Below are positions 42,939 to 52,484 of a stretch of DNA of 64,000 bases, piece after piece. The stretch covers positions 248,001-312,000 of the forward strand of contig NZ_BLTE01000001.1 in assembly GCF_013019105.1 (NCBI RefSeq), in the 5' to 3' direction. The notes beneath the pieces were generated by a model. That model was not told the DNA's origin. It did no database searches and was given only the letters and a program-made list of their open reading frames with translations. The position numbers and the translations under genes were made by a program. The DNA is from Fundidesulfovibrio magnetotacticus (GTDB lineage: Bacteria > Desulfobacterota > Desulfovibrionia > Desulfovibrionales > Desulfovibrionaceae). The first letter of the stretch is position 1; each line of letters starts with the position of its first letter.

Positions 42939-43927
42939 CCCTTGTCCTCGCGGGATGGGCCGTGCTCCTGGCCAAGATGGTGGTGCTGCTGGCCCTGGTG
43001 CTCGCGGGCGCGGCCTACCTGGTGCTCGTGGAGCGCAAGCTCCTGGGGAGGCTCCAGCAGCGCTTCGGCCCCAACCGGGTTGGCCCCTTCGGCCTGCTCC
43101 AGCCCCTGGCCGACGGCGTGAAGGCCCTCCTGAAGGAAGACCTCGTGCCCCAGGGCGCGGACCGCTTCCTCTTCCTGGTGGTGCCGGGCCTGCTGCCCCT
43201 GGCGGCCATCCTGGCCTTCGCGGTGGTGCCCTTCGGGTCGGACCTGACCTTCATGGGCCAGAAGGTCCCGCTGGTGCTGGCCGACCTGGACGTGGGCCTG
43301 CTCTTCGCCCTGTCGCTCTCCTCGGTGGGCGTCTACGCCCTGGCCCTGGGCGGCTGGGCCTCCAACAGCAAATACAGCCTCCTGGGCGCGGTGCGCGGCA
43401 TCGGCCAGATGATCAGCTACGAACTGCCCCTGGGCCTCTCCCTGGTGCCCATCGTGATGCTGGCCGGAACCATGAGCCTCACGGGCATCGTGGCCGCCCA
43501 GGCCGACCTGCCCTTCATCGTGCTGCAGCCCGCCGCCTTCGCGCTCTTCTTCATTTCAGCCCTGGCGGAAATCAAGCGCGTGCCCTTCGACCTGGCCGAG
43601 GCAGAAAACGAACTCCAGGCCGGATTCCACATGGAATACTCCGGCATGCGCTTCGCCCTGTTCTTCCTGGGCGAATACGTGAACATGATCTTCCTGGGCG
43701 CGCTGGCCGCCGTGTTCTTCCTGGGCGGCTGGCACGGGCCGTGGCTGCCGCCCATGGCCTGGATGCTCCTCAAGACGGCCGTGATGCCCGTGCTGCTCAT
43801 CTGGATCCGCGCCACGCTGCCGAGGCTTCGGCCGGACCAGCTCATGCGCCTGTGCTGGGTGTGGCTGGCCCCCCTGGCGCTTCTGAACATCGTGGCCACC
43901 GGGGCGATCATGCTCCTGAGAGGTTGA
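42935..43927 (+). CDS. nuoH: NADH-quinone oxidoreductase subunit H
   Basis: 330 residues, eight or nine membrane spans. ERKLLGRLQQRFGPNRVGPFG (loop 1, quinone-site region), and FDLAEAENELQAGFHMEYSG, the acidic quinone/proton-entry loop. Start ATG 42935 overlaps the nuoG stop (ATGA) behind GGAGGAGG. Confidence 0.96.
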   Translation: MTLVLAGWAVLLAKMVVLLALVLAGAAYLVLVERKLLGRLQQRFGPNRVGPFGLLQPLADGVKALLKEDLVPQGADRFLFLVVPGLLPLAAILAFAVVPFGSDLTFMGQKVPLVLADLDVGLLFALSLSSVGVYALALGGWASNSKYSLLGAVRGIGQMISYELPLGLSLVPIVMLAGTMSLTGIVAAQADLPFIVLQPAAFALFFISALAEIKRVPFDLAEAENELQAGFHMEYSGMRFALFFLGEYVNMIFLGALAAVFFLGGWHGPWLPPMAWMLLKTAVMPVLLIWIRATLPRLRPDQLMRLCWVWLAPLALLNIVATGAIMLLRG

Positions 43928-43930
43928 CCC

Positions 43931-44485
43931 ATGGGCTCCAACGACTCCCTCCTGGGCAAGGCCTTCAAAGGCACGGCGGGCATCCTGCGCCCCTTCGCCG
44001 TGACGGCCTCCCATCTCTTCCAGGGAACCATCACCGAGGAATACCCCGACTACAAACGCCCCCTGCCCGAACGGGCCAAGGGCCGCATCGTGCTCACCCG
44101 CAGCCCGGACGGCGAGGAGCGCTGCGTGGCCTGCCAGCTCTGCTCGGCCGTGTGCCCCGTGAGCTGCATCTCCATGCAGTCCGAGGTGCGCGCCGACGGA
44201 CGCCGCCAGGCGGCGTGGTTCCGCATCAACTTCGGGCGCTGCATCTTCTGCGGGATGTGCGAGGAGGCCTGCCCCACCCTGGCCATCCAGCTCACGCCGG
44301 ACTTCGAGATGTCCACCGACGACCCGCTCAAGCTGGTCCATGAAAAAGCGGACCTCCTGGTGGACCACGGCGGACGAGACCCCGACTACGACTTCTACCG
44401 CCATGCCGGCGTGGCCGTGGGCCGCGACCCCGGCACGCACCCCGACGAGGAGCCCCCCGTGAACCCCAGGAGCAACTTCCCGTGA
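43931..44485 (+). CDS. nuoI: NADH-quinone oxidoreductase subunit I
   Basis: 184 residues with two [4Fe-4S] motifs, CVACQLCSAVCPVSC and CIFCGMCEEACP, clusters N6a and N6b that hand electrons to N2 in NuoB. Starts 3 nt after nuoH. The C-terminal tail after about residue 130 is proline- and aspartate-rich. Confidence 0.96.
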   Translation: MGSNDSLLGKAFKGTAGILRPFAVTASHLFQGTITEEYPDYKRPLPERAKGRIVLTRSPDGEERCVACQLCSAVCPVSCISMQSEVRADGRRQAAWFRINFGRCIFCGMCEEACPTLAIQLTPDFEMSTDDPLKLVHEKADLLVDHGGRDPDYDFYRHAGVAVGRDPGTHPDEEPPVNPRSNFP

Positions 44486-44522
44486 GCCCAGGCAACCGCA
44501 ACCCCCTGGCCGGAGCGCGTCC

Positions 44523-45044
44523 ATGAGCCTCACCCAGTTTCTCTTCTACCCCCTGGCCGCCGTGATCGCCGTCTCCACGGCCCTGGCCGTGACCCGGCGC
44601 GAGCCCGTGCACGCCGTGGTCTACCTGGTGGTCTCCTTCTTCGCCACGGCGGTGCTCTTCGCCCTTTTGGGCGCGCCCCTGGTGGCGGTGCTCCAGATCA
44701 TGGTCCCGGCCGGGGCCGTGATGGTGCTTTTCCTCTTCGTGATCATGCTCCTGGGCTCGGAGCTCTCCAAACCCCGCCCGGCCTCGCCCTTCCGCTGGGG
44801 CGTGCCCGCGATCCTGGCCCTGGCCGTGGCGGTGTGCGGGCTTCTGCTCCTGAGCGACGCCCCGGAGGCGGCCTCGCCCCTGGCCATGGCCAAGGCCTCG
44901 GCCCGGGAACTGGGCACGTTCGTCTACGAACACTACTGGCCCGCCGTGGAGGGCATTTCGGTGCTCTTCTTCGTGGCCCTGGCCGGGGCCTGCTTCCTGG
45001 TGAAGGACTTCAGGCCCGCGAAGGCCGGGGAGGACAGGCCATGA
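44523..45044 (+). CDS. nuoJ: NADH-quinone oxidoreductase subunit J
   Basis: 173 residues with five membrane segments, including VYLVVSFFATAVLFALLGAPLVAVLQIMVPAGAVMVLFLFVIML, the conserved NuoJ core. It overlaps nuoK by 4 nt (ATGA). Confidence 0.95.
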   Translation: MSLTQFLFYPLAAVIAVSTALAVTRREPVHAVVYLVVSFFATAVLFALLGAPLVAVLQIMVPAGAVMVLFLFVIMLLGSELSKPRPASPFRWGVPAILALAVAVCGLLLLSDAPEAASPLAMAKASARELGTFVYEHYWPAVEGISVLFFVALAGACFLVKDFRPAKAGEDRP

Positions 45045-45349
45045 CCACCGCCCCCATGGAACACGTGCTGGCCCTGGCCCTGATCCTCTTCGCCATGGGC
45101 GCGTTCTGCGCCCTGGCGCGGCGCAACCTGATCCTGATCCTCCTGGGCGTGGAGGTGATGCTCAACGCCTGCACCATCGCCCTGGTGGGCGCGTCGCTCA
45201 AGTGGCAGGCCCTGGGCGGGCAGGCTTTCGCCCTGGTGCTCATGGCGCTCACTGCGGCCGAGGCGGCCGTGGGTCTGGCCCTGTTCGTCCACGTTCGCAA
45301 GCGGGCGGGGACGCTTGATTCCTCCCGCTTCGACACCATGAGGGGGTGA
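45041..45349 (+). CDS. nuoK: NADH-quinone oxidoreductase subunit K
   Basis: 102 residues, three membrane spans with the conserved glutamates in GVEVMLNA and TAAEAAVGLAL, which lie in the central proton path. Starts ATG 45041, overlapping nuoJ. Confidence 0.95.
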   Translation: MTTAPMEHVLALALILFAMGAFCALARRNLILILLGVEVMLNACTIALVGASLKWQALGGQAFALVLMALTAAEAAVGLALFVHVRKRAGTLDSSRFDTMRG

Positions 45350-45353
45350 GACC

Positions 45354-47219
45354 ATGAAGACCCTGGCCCTGCTCACCCTCGCGCCGCCCCTGCTGGGCGG
45401 AATCATCCTGGCCGTGGCCGGGCGCGACCTGCCCCGGCGCACCTGCGAGACGCTGGCCTGCCTCGCGGTGCTGGCCTCCTTCGCGGCCTCCGCGGCGGCG
45501 TGGTTTCTCTTCCCCGGCGGGCGCGAGGTGGTCCACCTGGCCCCCTGGTTCCAGGCCGGCGCCGTCACGGCGTCCATCGACGTGCTCTACGATCCGCTCT
45601 CGCTCATCATGGCCATGATGGTCACGGGCGTGTCCTCCATCATCCACGTCCACGCCGTGCACTACATGCGCGAGGACGAGGGCTACGTGCGCTTCTTCTG
45701 CCACCTGAACCTCTTCGTCTTCAGCATGCTGGCCATCACCCTGGCCGACAACCTGCTGTTCCTCTTCCTGGGCTGGGAGGGCGTGGGCTACTGCTCCTTC
45801 GCGCTCATCGGCCACTGGAACCAGGAGACCTTCCGGGGGCTGGCCGGGCAGAAGGCTTTCCTCTACACGCGCGTGGGCGACGTGGCCTTCGTGGCGGCCA
45901 TGGCCGTGCTCGTGGCCAACGTGGGTTCGCTCTCCATCGACGCCGTGGACGCCCGCGCCGCCGAGCTCTCGCCCGCGCTGGCCACCACGCTGGGGCTGCT
46001 CTTCCTCTTCGCGGCCACGGGCAAGTCGGCCCAGCTGCCGCTGCTGGTCTGGCTGCCGGACGCCATGGCCGGCCCCACGCCGGTTTCGGCGCTCATCCAC
46101 GCGGCCACCATGGTCACGGCCGGGGTCTACCTGCTCATGCGCCTGTTCCCCCTGGCGGCCGCCTCCCCGGACGTGCTCCTGGCCATGGCCTGCGTGGGCG
46201 CGCTCACGGCCTTCATGGGCTGCCTGGCGGCCCTGGGGCAGCGCGACATCAAGCGCGTGCTGGCATGGTCCACCATCAGCCAGGTGGGCTACATGCTCCT
46301 GGCCCTGGGCGCGGGCGACGTGACGGGCTCCATGTTCCACCTGCTGGCCCACGCCTTCTTCAAGGCCCTGCTCTTCCTGGCCGCCGGGTGCGTCATCCAG
46401 ATCCTCCACGAGGAGCAGGACCTCCTGAACATGGGCGCCATGCTGCGCCGGGCCTCGCCGGAGGTGTTCCGGCTCTTCGCCGTGGGGGCCGCCTGCCTGG
46501 CCGCCCTGCCGCCCACCTCGGGCTACTTCAGCAAGGGCCGCATCCTGGAGGCCGTGCTGGGCCAGAACGGCCCGGTCTACGGTTGGCTTTTCGTGCTGGC
46601 GGGCCTGGGGGCGCTCATCACGGCCTTCTACACCTTCCGCATGCTCTTCCTGGCCTTCTGGGGCAAACCCCTCACCCCCATGCACCACGAACCGGCCACC
46701 CTGCCCCGGCCCATGACCGCCGTGCTCTGGCCCCTGGCCGTGCTGGCCCTTGGCGCGGGCGTGGGCGGCGGCCCCCTGGCCCATGCCCTTCAGGGCGTGC
46801 CCGGGGTGGCCCCCCTGCCCCACACGGGCTACGCCTTCTGGGTGGAGGCGGGCGACGCCGCGGCGGGCATCATGGGCCTGGTGATGGCCTGGCTGCTCTA
46901 CGCGCCCGCGCGCAGACCCTCGCCCCGCGCCCTGGCCGCGCGCGAGGACGGCGTGTTCGGCGTCTTCCGGGGCGGCCTGGGGCTGGACGCCTTCTACAAC
47001 GCCTGCTTCGCCGCCCCCTACCGCGCCCTCTCGGGCGCGCTCTGGAAGGGCGTGGACCGGGGCCTGGTGGACGGCGCCCTCGCGGGCCTGGCGGGCCTCT
47101 TCGCCTGGGGCTCCGAGCGCGCGCGGCCCCTGGCCACGGGCAGGCTCTCCCTCTACCTCTCGCTCCTGGCGGCCGGGCTGGCCCTGCTGCTGGGTTTCCT
47201 GGCCGCCTGGGCGCGCTGA
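45354..47219 (+). CDS. nuoL: NADH-quinone oxidoreductase subunit L
   Basis: 621 residues, antiporter-like with about 15-16 membrane spans. EGVGYCSFALIGHW carries the key glutamate, and LPLLVWLPDAMAGPTPVSALIHAATMVTAGVYL the channel lysine region. The long C-terminal helix region expected of NuoL lies beyond about 540. Starts 4 nt after nuoK. Confidence 0.95.
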   Translation: MKTLALLTLAPPLLGGIILAVAGRDLPRRTCETLACLAVLASFAASAAAWFLFPGGREVVHLAPWFQAGAVTASIDVLYDPLSLIMAMMVTGVSSIIHVHAVHYMREDEGYVRFFCHLNLFVFSMLAITLADNLLFLFLGWEGVGYCSFALIGHWNQETFRGLAGQKAFLYTRVGDVAFVAAMAVLVANVGSLSIDAVDARAAELSPALATTLGLLFLFAATGKSAQLPLLVWLPDAMAGPTPVSALIHAATMVTAGVYLLMRLFPLAAASPDVLLAMACVGALTAFMGCLAALGQRDIKRVLAWSTISQVGYMLLALGAGDVTGSMFHLLAHAFFKALLFLAAGCVIQILHEEQDLLNMGAMLRRASPEVFRLFAVGAACLAALPPTSGYFSKGRILEAVLGQNGPVYGWLFVLAGLGALITAFYTFRMLFLAFWGKPLTPMHHEPATLPRPMTAVLWPLAVLALGAGVGGGPLAHALQGVPGVAPLPHTGYAFWVEAGDAAAGIMGLVMAWLLYAPARRPSPRALAAREDGVFGVFRGGLGLDAFYNACFAAPYRALSGALWKGVDRGLVDGALAGLAGLFAWGSERARPLATGRLSLYLSLLAAGLALLLGFLAAWAR

Positions 47220-47237
47220 CCGGAGGATGAACGACGC

Positions 47238-48683
47238 ATGAACGCCTTCCCGCTCCTCACCGCCGTCACCTTCCTGCCCCTGGCGGGGGCCTTCGGCGCG
47301 CTGCTCCTGGCCGGGCGTCCCGAGGCCTGCCGCCGCTTCAGCCTCGCGGCGTCCCTGGTCCATCTGGCGCTCACGGCCGCTGCCCTGGCCCAGCCTCTGC
47401 CGCTCGTGGAGGACATGGCCTGGATCCCCGCCCTGGGCGCGCGCTACACCCTGGAGATGGACGGCGTGGGCGGCGCGCTCACGCTGCTCACGTCCTTCCT
47501 CACGGTGATCGCCGTGCTGGTGTCCTGGAAGGAAATCCGGGAGCAGGCCGGGGCCTACCACGCCCTGCTTTTCGCGGTGTCCACCACGGCCGCCGGAGTA
47601 TTCCTGGCGCGCGACCTGCTGCTCTTCCTGGTGTTCTGGGAGGCGCAGATGGTGCCCATGTTCTTCATCATCCGCATCTGGGGCCACGAGGACAAGCGCC
47701 GCGCGGCCACCAAGTTCATGCTCTTCTCCATCGCCGGGGGCCTGGCCATGCTGGTGGGCGCCGTCTGGCTGGCCGTGGACCACGCCCAGACCCACGGCGC
47801 ATGGACCTTCTCCCTGGCCCAACTCATGGCCTCCCCGGCGGCGCCGGCCGCGCAGGCCTGGCTCTTCGCGGCCTTCGTGCTGGCCTTCGGCGTGAAGACC
47901 CCCATGGTGCCCGTGCACACCTGGCTGCCCGACGCCCACACCCAGGCCCCCACGGCGGGAAGCCTCCTGCTGGCGGGGGTGCTCCTGAAGACCGGCTCCT
48001 ACGCCCTGGTGCGCTGGGCCGTGCCGCTCTTCCCCCACGCCTTCGAGCAATATTGGTGGGTGCTGGCGGTGCTGGGCGTGATCGGGCTGGTGTACGCCTC
48101 CTGGGTGGCCTTCGCCCAGACCGACGCCAAGCGGCTGGTGGCCTATTCCTCGGTGGGGCACATGGGGCTGGTGGTGCTGGGCGTGGCAGTGTGGCGCGCT
48201 GCGGCCCTGGAGGGTTCCGTGCTGCTCATGGTGAACCACGCCCTGACCACGGGGGCGCTCTTCGTGATGGTGGGCATGCTGAGCGAACGCGCCCACACCC
48301 GCGAACTGGCCCATTTCGGGGGCTTGTGGAAGACCATGCCGCTGTTCTCGGGGTTCTTCCTGCTCTTCGCCCTGGCCTCGGCCGGGCTGCCGGGCCTGGG
48401 CAACTTCGTGAGCGAGATGCTCATCCTGCTGGGCTCCTTCGAGACGGCCCCCGCCACGGCCTCGGTGGCCTTCGCCGGGCTGGTGCTCACCCTGGCCTAC
48501 GTGCTGCGCCTGGTGCAGAGCGTGCTTTTCGGCCCTTCGGAAGGCAAGCCCGTCTACCGCGACCTGTCCCCGCGCGAGGCGCTCATCCTCACGCCCCTGG
48601 CCGCGTGCGTGGTCTTCCTGGGCGTCGCGCCCTGGACCGCCCTGGCCCTCATCACAACGCCGCTCAAGGCCCTTCTGTCCTGA
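47238..48683 (+). CDS. nuoM: NADH-quinone oxidoreductase subunit M
   Basis: 481 residues, antiporter-like, 13-14 spans. VFWEAQMVPMFFIIRIWG contains the conserved glutamate; KTPMVPVHTWLPDAHTQAPTAGS the channel motif; SSVGHMGLVVLG follows. Preceded by CCGGAGGATG at 11 nt. Confidence 0.95.
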   Translation: MNAFPLLTAVTFLPLAGAFGALLLAGRPEACRRFSLAASLVHLALTAAALAQPLPLVEDMAWIPALGARYTLEMDGVGGALTLLTSFLTVIAVLVSWKEIREQAGAYHALLFAVSTTAAGVFLARDLLLFLVFWEAQMVPMFFIIRIWGHEDKRRAATKFMLFSIAGGLAMLVGAVWLAVDHAQTHGAWTFSLAQLMASPAAPAAQAWLFAAFVLAFGVKTPMVPVHTWLPDAHTQAPTAGSLLLAGVLLKTGSYALVRWAVPLFPHAFEQYWWVLAVLGVIGLVYASWVAFAQTDAKRLVAYSSVGHMGLVVLGVAVWRAAALEGSVLLMVNHALTTGALFVMVGMLSERAHTRELAHFGGLWKTMPLFSGFFLLFALASAGLPGLGNFVSEMLILLGSFETAPATASVAFAGLVLTLAYVLRLVQSVLFGPSEGKPVYRDLSPREALILTPLAACVVFLGVAPWTALALITTPLKALLS

Positions 48684-48693
48684 GGGGGATTCG

Positions 48694-50094
48694 ATGAACC
48701 CGGCAATCGCAAGCTATCTGCCCATGATCGTCCTGGCCTGCGCGGCCCTGGCCGTGTTCACGGCCGGCGCGCTGGCCCCCTCCCGGGGCCGCCTCTTCCG
48801 GGGCCTGGCCCTGGCGGGCGCGGGCGCGGCCTTCTTCGCCAGCTTCGCCCTGCCTCCGGAGACGGCCCAGGCCCTCACGGACACCGGACCCCTGGCCCGG
48901 TTCTTCGCGCCGCTTCTGTGCGCGCTCACGTTCCTCACCCTGCTCTTCGCCGGGGAGTACGCCCGCCGCCGGGGGTTCGAGCGCGACGAGTTCCACGCCC
49001 TCGCGCTGCTTGCCGGGGCGGGCATGGTGCTCCTGGCCTGCGCCCGCGACTGGGTGATGTTCTCCATCGCCCTGGAGACGCTCTCGCTCTCGCTCTACGT
49101 GCTCATCGCCGCGCGGCGCGACAAGGTCCGCTCCCTGGAGGCGGCGGTGAAGTATTTCGTCCTGGGCGCGGTGGCCTCGGCCATGGTCTTCATGGGCGTG
49201 GCATTCCTCTACGCGGCCTCGGGCAGCCTGGACATGGCCGCGAGCCTCCGTGTCACCGACGGGGTGGCCCTGACGGGGCTGGCCCTGGTGCTCACGGGGC
49301 TGGCCTTCAAGCTCTCGCTGGCCCCCCTGCACCTGTGGACCCCCGACGTGTACCAGGGCGCGCCCGCTCCCGTGGCGGCCTTCCTCTCGGGCGGTGCCAA
49401 GGTGGCGGTGTTCGCGGCGCTGTTGCGCCTGAGCCTGGCCAAGGCCCCCCTCTGGGACGCCCTGGAGCCCGCGCTGTGGTTCGCGGCGGCCCTCTCCCTG
49501 GCGGCCGGGACCCTGGGCGCGCTGCTGCAGCCCAGCTTCAAGCGCATGCTGGCCTACTCCTCCGTGACCCACGTTGGATTCCTGATCATGGCCCTCATGA
49601 GCGTGAAGGCCGCCGGACCGGCCCCGGCCCTCTTCGCGGCGGCCGCCCTGGGCGTGATGGACGTGGCCGTGTTCGGCTGCCTGGGGCTGCTCTCCCCCGT
49701 GGACGAGGACGCCGACATGGTGGACGGACTGCGCGGGCTGGGCTTCCAGCGCCCGGGCATGGCGGCGGTGCTGGCCCTGGCCCTGGTCACGCTGGCGGGT
49801 CTGCCGCCCACGGCGGGCTTCATGAGCAAGCTGGTGGTGTTCAAGGCCGCCCTGGGCGCGGGCTACCTGTGGCTCTCGATCATCGGCGCGCTGGCGGCCG
49901 TGGTCTCGCTCTTCTACGTGCTGCGGGTGCTGGCCGCGCTCTACGGAGCGGGCGGAGGCGAGAGGCCGGAGCTGGAATCCCCCGGCGCGGCGGGCTGGTT
50001 CGCGGCCGTGCTCTCGGCCCTGGGCATGGTCTGGCTGGGCGTGGCCCCGGCCTGGGTGCTGGACGCGGCGGCCGCCCTGCCGCTGCTGCCTTAA
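48694..50094 (+). CDS. nuoN: NADH-quinone oxidoreductase subunit N
   Basis: 466 residues, 13-14 spans. ALETLSLSLYVLIA holds the key glutamate, KLSLAPLHLWTPDVYQGAPAPVAAFLS the channel lysine and histidine, and YSSVTHVGFLIMAL the following helix. Last gene of the operon; its 3' end overlaps the convergent thioesterase gene by 4 nt. Confidence 0.95.
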   Translation: MNPAIASYLPMIVLACAALAVFTAGALAPSRGRLFRGLALAGAGAAFFASFALPPETAQALTDTGPLARFFAPLLCALTFLTLLFAGEYARRRGFERDEFHALALLAGAGMVLLACARDWVMFSIALETLSLSLYVLIAARRDKVRSLEAAVKYFVLGAVASAMVFMGVAFLYAASGSLDMAASLRVTDGVALTGLALVLTGLAFKLSLAPLHLWTPDVYQGAPAPVAAFLSGGAKVAVFAALLRLSLAKAPLWDALEPALWFAAALSLAAGTLGALLQPSFKRMLAYSSVTHVGFLIMALMSVKAAGPAPALFAAAALGVMDVAVFGCLGLLSPVDEDADMVDGLRGLGFQRPGMAAVLALALVTLAGLPPTAGFMSKLVVFKAALGAGYLWLSIIGALAAVVSLFYVLRVLAALYGAGGGERPELESPGAAGWFAAVLSALGMVWLGVAPAWVLDAAAALPLLP

Positions 50095-51071
50095 TCCCCC
50101 GGCGACGCAGGCGCTCCCGCCTGGGAGTCCCGCTCCCGGGCGCGTTCCGCGTCGCGGGCTTCGCCGCGCCGTCTGGCCTCGCGCCAGCGCTCCAGTTCCT
50201 GGGCGCTGCCGGGGATCAGGGCGGGCGCGTCGCCGGGCGCGCCGTGCGCATCCAGCCCCCGGTAGACCATCCAGGCCTCGGCCGCGCGGCGCGATTCCCC
50301 CGTCACCAGATTCTCGGCCATCACCTCCACCCCCACGTCCATCAGCGGCCCCCGCGCGCGTTCCACGCAGGCGCGAAACGTGAGCACCTCGTCCACGCGG
50401 CCCGGGGCCAGGAAGGACACCCCCTGCACGGACACGGCCTCCACGGCGAGCCCTGCGTGGCGCATGGCGGCCATGGCGGCGGCCTGGTCCATGTTCAGGA
50501 GGATCACCCCGCCGTGCACGTTGCCCGCCGGGTTGGCGTGCCAGGGCATCATGCGCACGGGCATGTCCGTGCGGGAGGCCTCGGGGGAGCGGCCGGGACC
50601 GGTCGGAGGAGCGATGTCCCCAGGGAAGGGCTCACCGGCCGTCCGGCCGCGCTCGGCCTTGCGCAGCGCGCGCCGCTCCAGGGCCTCGCGCACCCTGCGC
50701 TCTTCGTCCGGCGTCTCGGGGAGGAGTTGCGGCACGGCGGCGGGCTTGCCGTCCGGCCCCATGGCCACGAAGGTGGCGTAGGCCGTGGCCGTGTGACGCA
50801 CCTCCCCGGTGGCCAGGTCTTCGGCCTCCACGCGCACGCCCACCTCCATGGAGGAACGCCCGGCCTGGTTCACCCGGCACTTGAAGAGCAGCGCCCGTCC
50901 CACGGGGGGGAAGCAAAAGAAGTCCATGCGGTCCAGGGAGACCGTGACCACGCGGCCGCGCGCGTGGCGCATGGCGGGCATGGCCGCCGCCAGGTCCACG
51001 CCGCGCAGCACGGTCCCGGGGGTGACGCGCCCATCCGCGCCAAGGTCCTGGGGCAGCACCCGCACGGGCAT
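50091..51071 (-). CDS. Double-hotdog acyl-CoA thioesterase
   Basis: 326 residues from ATG 51071. Two hotdog domains are recognisable by an internal repeat. The second (about 165-290: TDMPVRMMPWHANPAGNVHGG) has the NxxGNVHGGxxLLNMDQAA active-site helix. In the first (about 1-120: MPVRVLPQDLGADGRVTPGT) the histidine position is threonine and the helix is altered, so only the C-terminal copy is likely catalytic. Such enzymes hydrolyse acyl-CoA to free acid and CoA. It is 45 nt downstream of korC and may serve acyl-CoA turnover there. Tail is Arg/Glu-rich. Confidence 0.82.
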   Translation of the reverse strand: MPVRVLPQDLGADGRVTPGTVLRGVDLAAAMPAMRHARGRVVTVSLDRMDFFCFPPVGRALLFKCRVNQAGRSSMEVGVRVEAEDLATGEVRHTATAYATFVAMGPDGKPAAVPQLLPETPDEERRVREALERRALRKAERGRTAGEPFPGDIAPPTGPGRSPEASRTDMPVRMMPWHANPAGNVHGGVILLNMDQAAAMAAMRHAGLAVEAVSVQGVSFLAPGRVDEVLTFRACVERARGPLMDVGVEVMAENLVTGESRRAAEAWMVYRGLDAHGAPGDAPALIPGSAQELERWREARRRGEARDAERARERDSQAGAPASPGD

Positions 51072-51115
51072 GACCGTCTCGCAGTCGCGGGGATGCTTCA
51101 CGAACGCCCCAGGGT

Positions 51116-51658
51116 TCAAACCGCGGCCTTGCCCAGCTCCAGGCCCAGCTCCAGGGCCTGGCGGTTCACGGGCAGCAGGCGCGGCGGCAGGCGCTTCTCC
51201 AGGGAGCTCATCAGGGCCGCCACATGCACCAGCTCCGTGAGCCCCAGCAGCGCCCCCAGCACGCAGATGTTGAAGACCACCGGCTGGGCCAGTCGGTTCA
51301 CCACTTCCTTGTACATGGGCAGGCTCACGTGGCGCGCGTCCACGTTGCGCCGGGTCTGCACGTGGCGCGAATCGGCCAGGAGAAGCCCGCCGGGACGGAT
51401 GATCCCGGAATACCTGTTGTAGGCCTCCTGGGTGAGGCACACCAGGATGTTGGGCTCGCCCACCTTGGGGTAGTGCACGGGCCGGTTGGAGATGATCACG
51501 TCCGAGCGGGTGGCCCCGCCCCGGGCCTCCGGGCCGTAGGACTGGGACTGCACGGCCTCCAGCCCCTCGAAGAGGGCCGCCGCCTCGGCCAGGATGATGG
51601 CCGCCGTGATGACGCCCTGGCCGCCGGAACCGGAAAACACGAGCCGTTTGGTTTCCAT
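51116..51658 (-). CDS. korC: 2-oxoacid:ferredoxin oxidoreductase gamma subunit
   Basis: 180 residues of the POR/KOR gamma family: METKRLVFSGSGGQGVITAAIILAEAA (CoA- or domain-interface glycine motif), QSQSYGPEARGGATRSDVIIS and TQEAYNRYSGI. It forms the fourth chain of the KorABCD enzyme, which oxidatively decarboxylates a 2-oxoacid (often 2-oxoglutarate) with CoA and reduces ferredoxin. Confidence 0.92.
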   Translation of the reverse strand: METKRLVFSGSGGQGVITAAIILAEAAALFEGLEAVQSQSYGPEARGGATRSDVIISNRPVHYPKVGEPNILVCLTQEAYNRYSGIIRPGGLLLADSRHVQTRRNVDARHVSLPMYKEVVNRLAQPVVFNICVLGALLGLTELVHVAALMSSLEKRLPPRLLPVNRQALELGLELGKAAV

Positions 51659-51670
51659 GGGGGGCGCTCC

Positions 51671-52483
51671 TTACGCCTGGGCGGCCCGTTCCATGGCCTG
51701 CCGGACGATCTTGTCGTATTCCTCGCAGTATTCGGGCATCTGCCGGTCCACGAAGACCCCGCGCTCGATGAGTTCGGGGTTGTCCTGGAGGTCGGGCGAG
51801 CCCACGGGCACGGTGATTTCCTTGTAGCGGCGCATCATCTCCACCGCGCCGCCCTCCTTGTTCTTGCGCCCGAAGTAGGTGGGGCACTGGCTGAAGATCT
51901 CCACCACGGAGAATCCCTTGTGGCTGATGGCCCGGGCCAGGATCTTGGACATCTCGCGCACGTGGTAGGTGGTGGTGCGCGCCACGAAGGTGGCCCCGGC
52001 GGCGCGGGCCAGCTCGGCCACATCGAACATGGGGTCGATGGTGCCGCCGGGGGCCGTGGTGGCCTTGAGCCCGGGGCCGGTGAGGGGCGAGAACTGCCCG
52101 CCGGTCATGCCGTAGATGCGGTTGTTCATCACGATGGCGGTGATGTCGATGTTGCGCCGCGCGGCGTGGATGAAGTGGTTGCCGCCGATGGCCAGGGCGT
52201 CGCCGTCGCCCATGGGCACGATGAGCTTCAACTCGGGGCGGGAGAGTTTCACGCCCGTGGCGAAGGCCAGGGCGCGGCCGTGCAGGGTGTGCAGGGTGTG
52301 GAAGTCCACATAGCCCGAGATGCGCGACGAGCAGCCGATGCCCGAGACCATGACGATGTCGTTCTTGGGGATGCCCAGCCCGTCCACGGCGCGCAGAAGC
52401 CCGCCCAGGACGATGCCGTGGCCGCAGCCCGGACACCAGATGTGCGGGAAGAACCGGGAGCGGATGTAATCCTTGACGGCCAC
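51671..52483 (-). CDS. korB: 2-oxoacid:ferredoxin oxidoreductase beta subunit (TPP-binding)
   Basis: 270 residues from GTG 52483, 1 nt after korA. WCPGCGHGIVLGGLLRAVDG at the start and the GDGDALAIGGNHFIHAARRNID thiamine-diphosphate motif (GDG...N) mark the beta subunit. There are too few cysteines for a full [4Fe-4S] cluster beyond the CPGC motif and later residues, as usual for KorB. Confidence 0.93.
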   Translation of the reverse strand: MAVKDYIRSRFFPHIWCPGCGHGIVLGGLLRAVDGLGIPKNDIVMVSGIGCSSRISGYVDFHTLHTLHGRALAFATGVKLSRPELKLIVPMGDGDALAIGGNHFIHAARRNIDITAIVMNNRIYGMTGGQFSPLTGPGLKATTAPGGTIDPMFDVAELARAAGATFVARTTTYHVREMSKILARAISHKGFSVVEIFSQCPTYFGRKNKEGGAVEMMRRYKEITVPVGSPDLQDNPELIERGVFVDRQMPEYCEEYDKIVRQAMERAAQA

Positions 52484-52484
52484 G

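Noticed and set aside
51104-51118. tRNA T-loop-like GGGTTCAAACC
   Set aside because: No acceptor stem, D-arm or anticodon arm around it.
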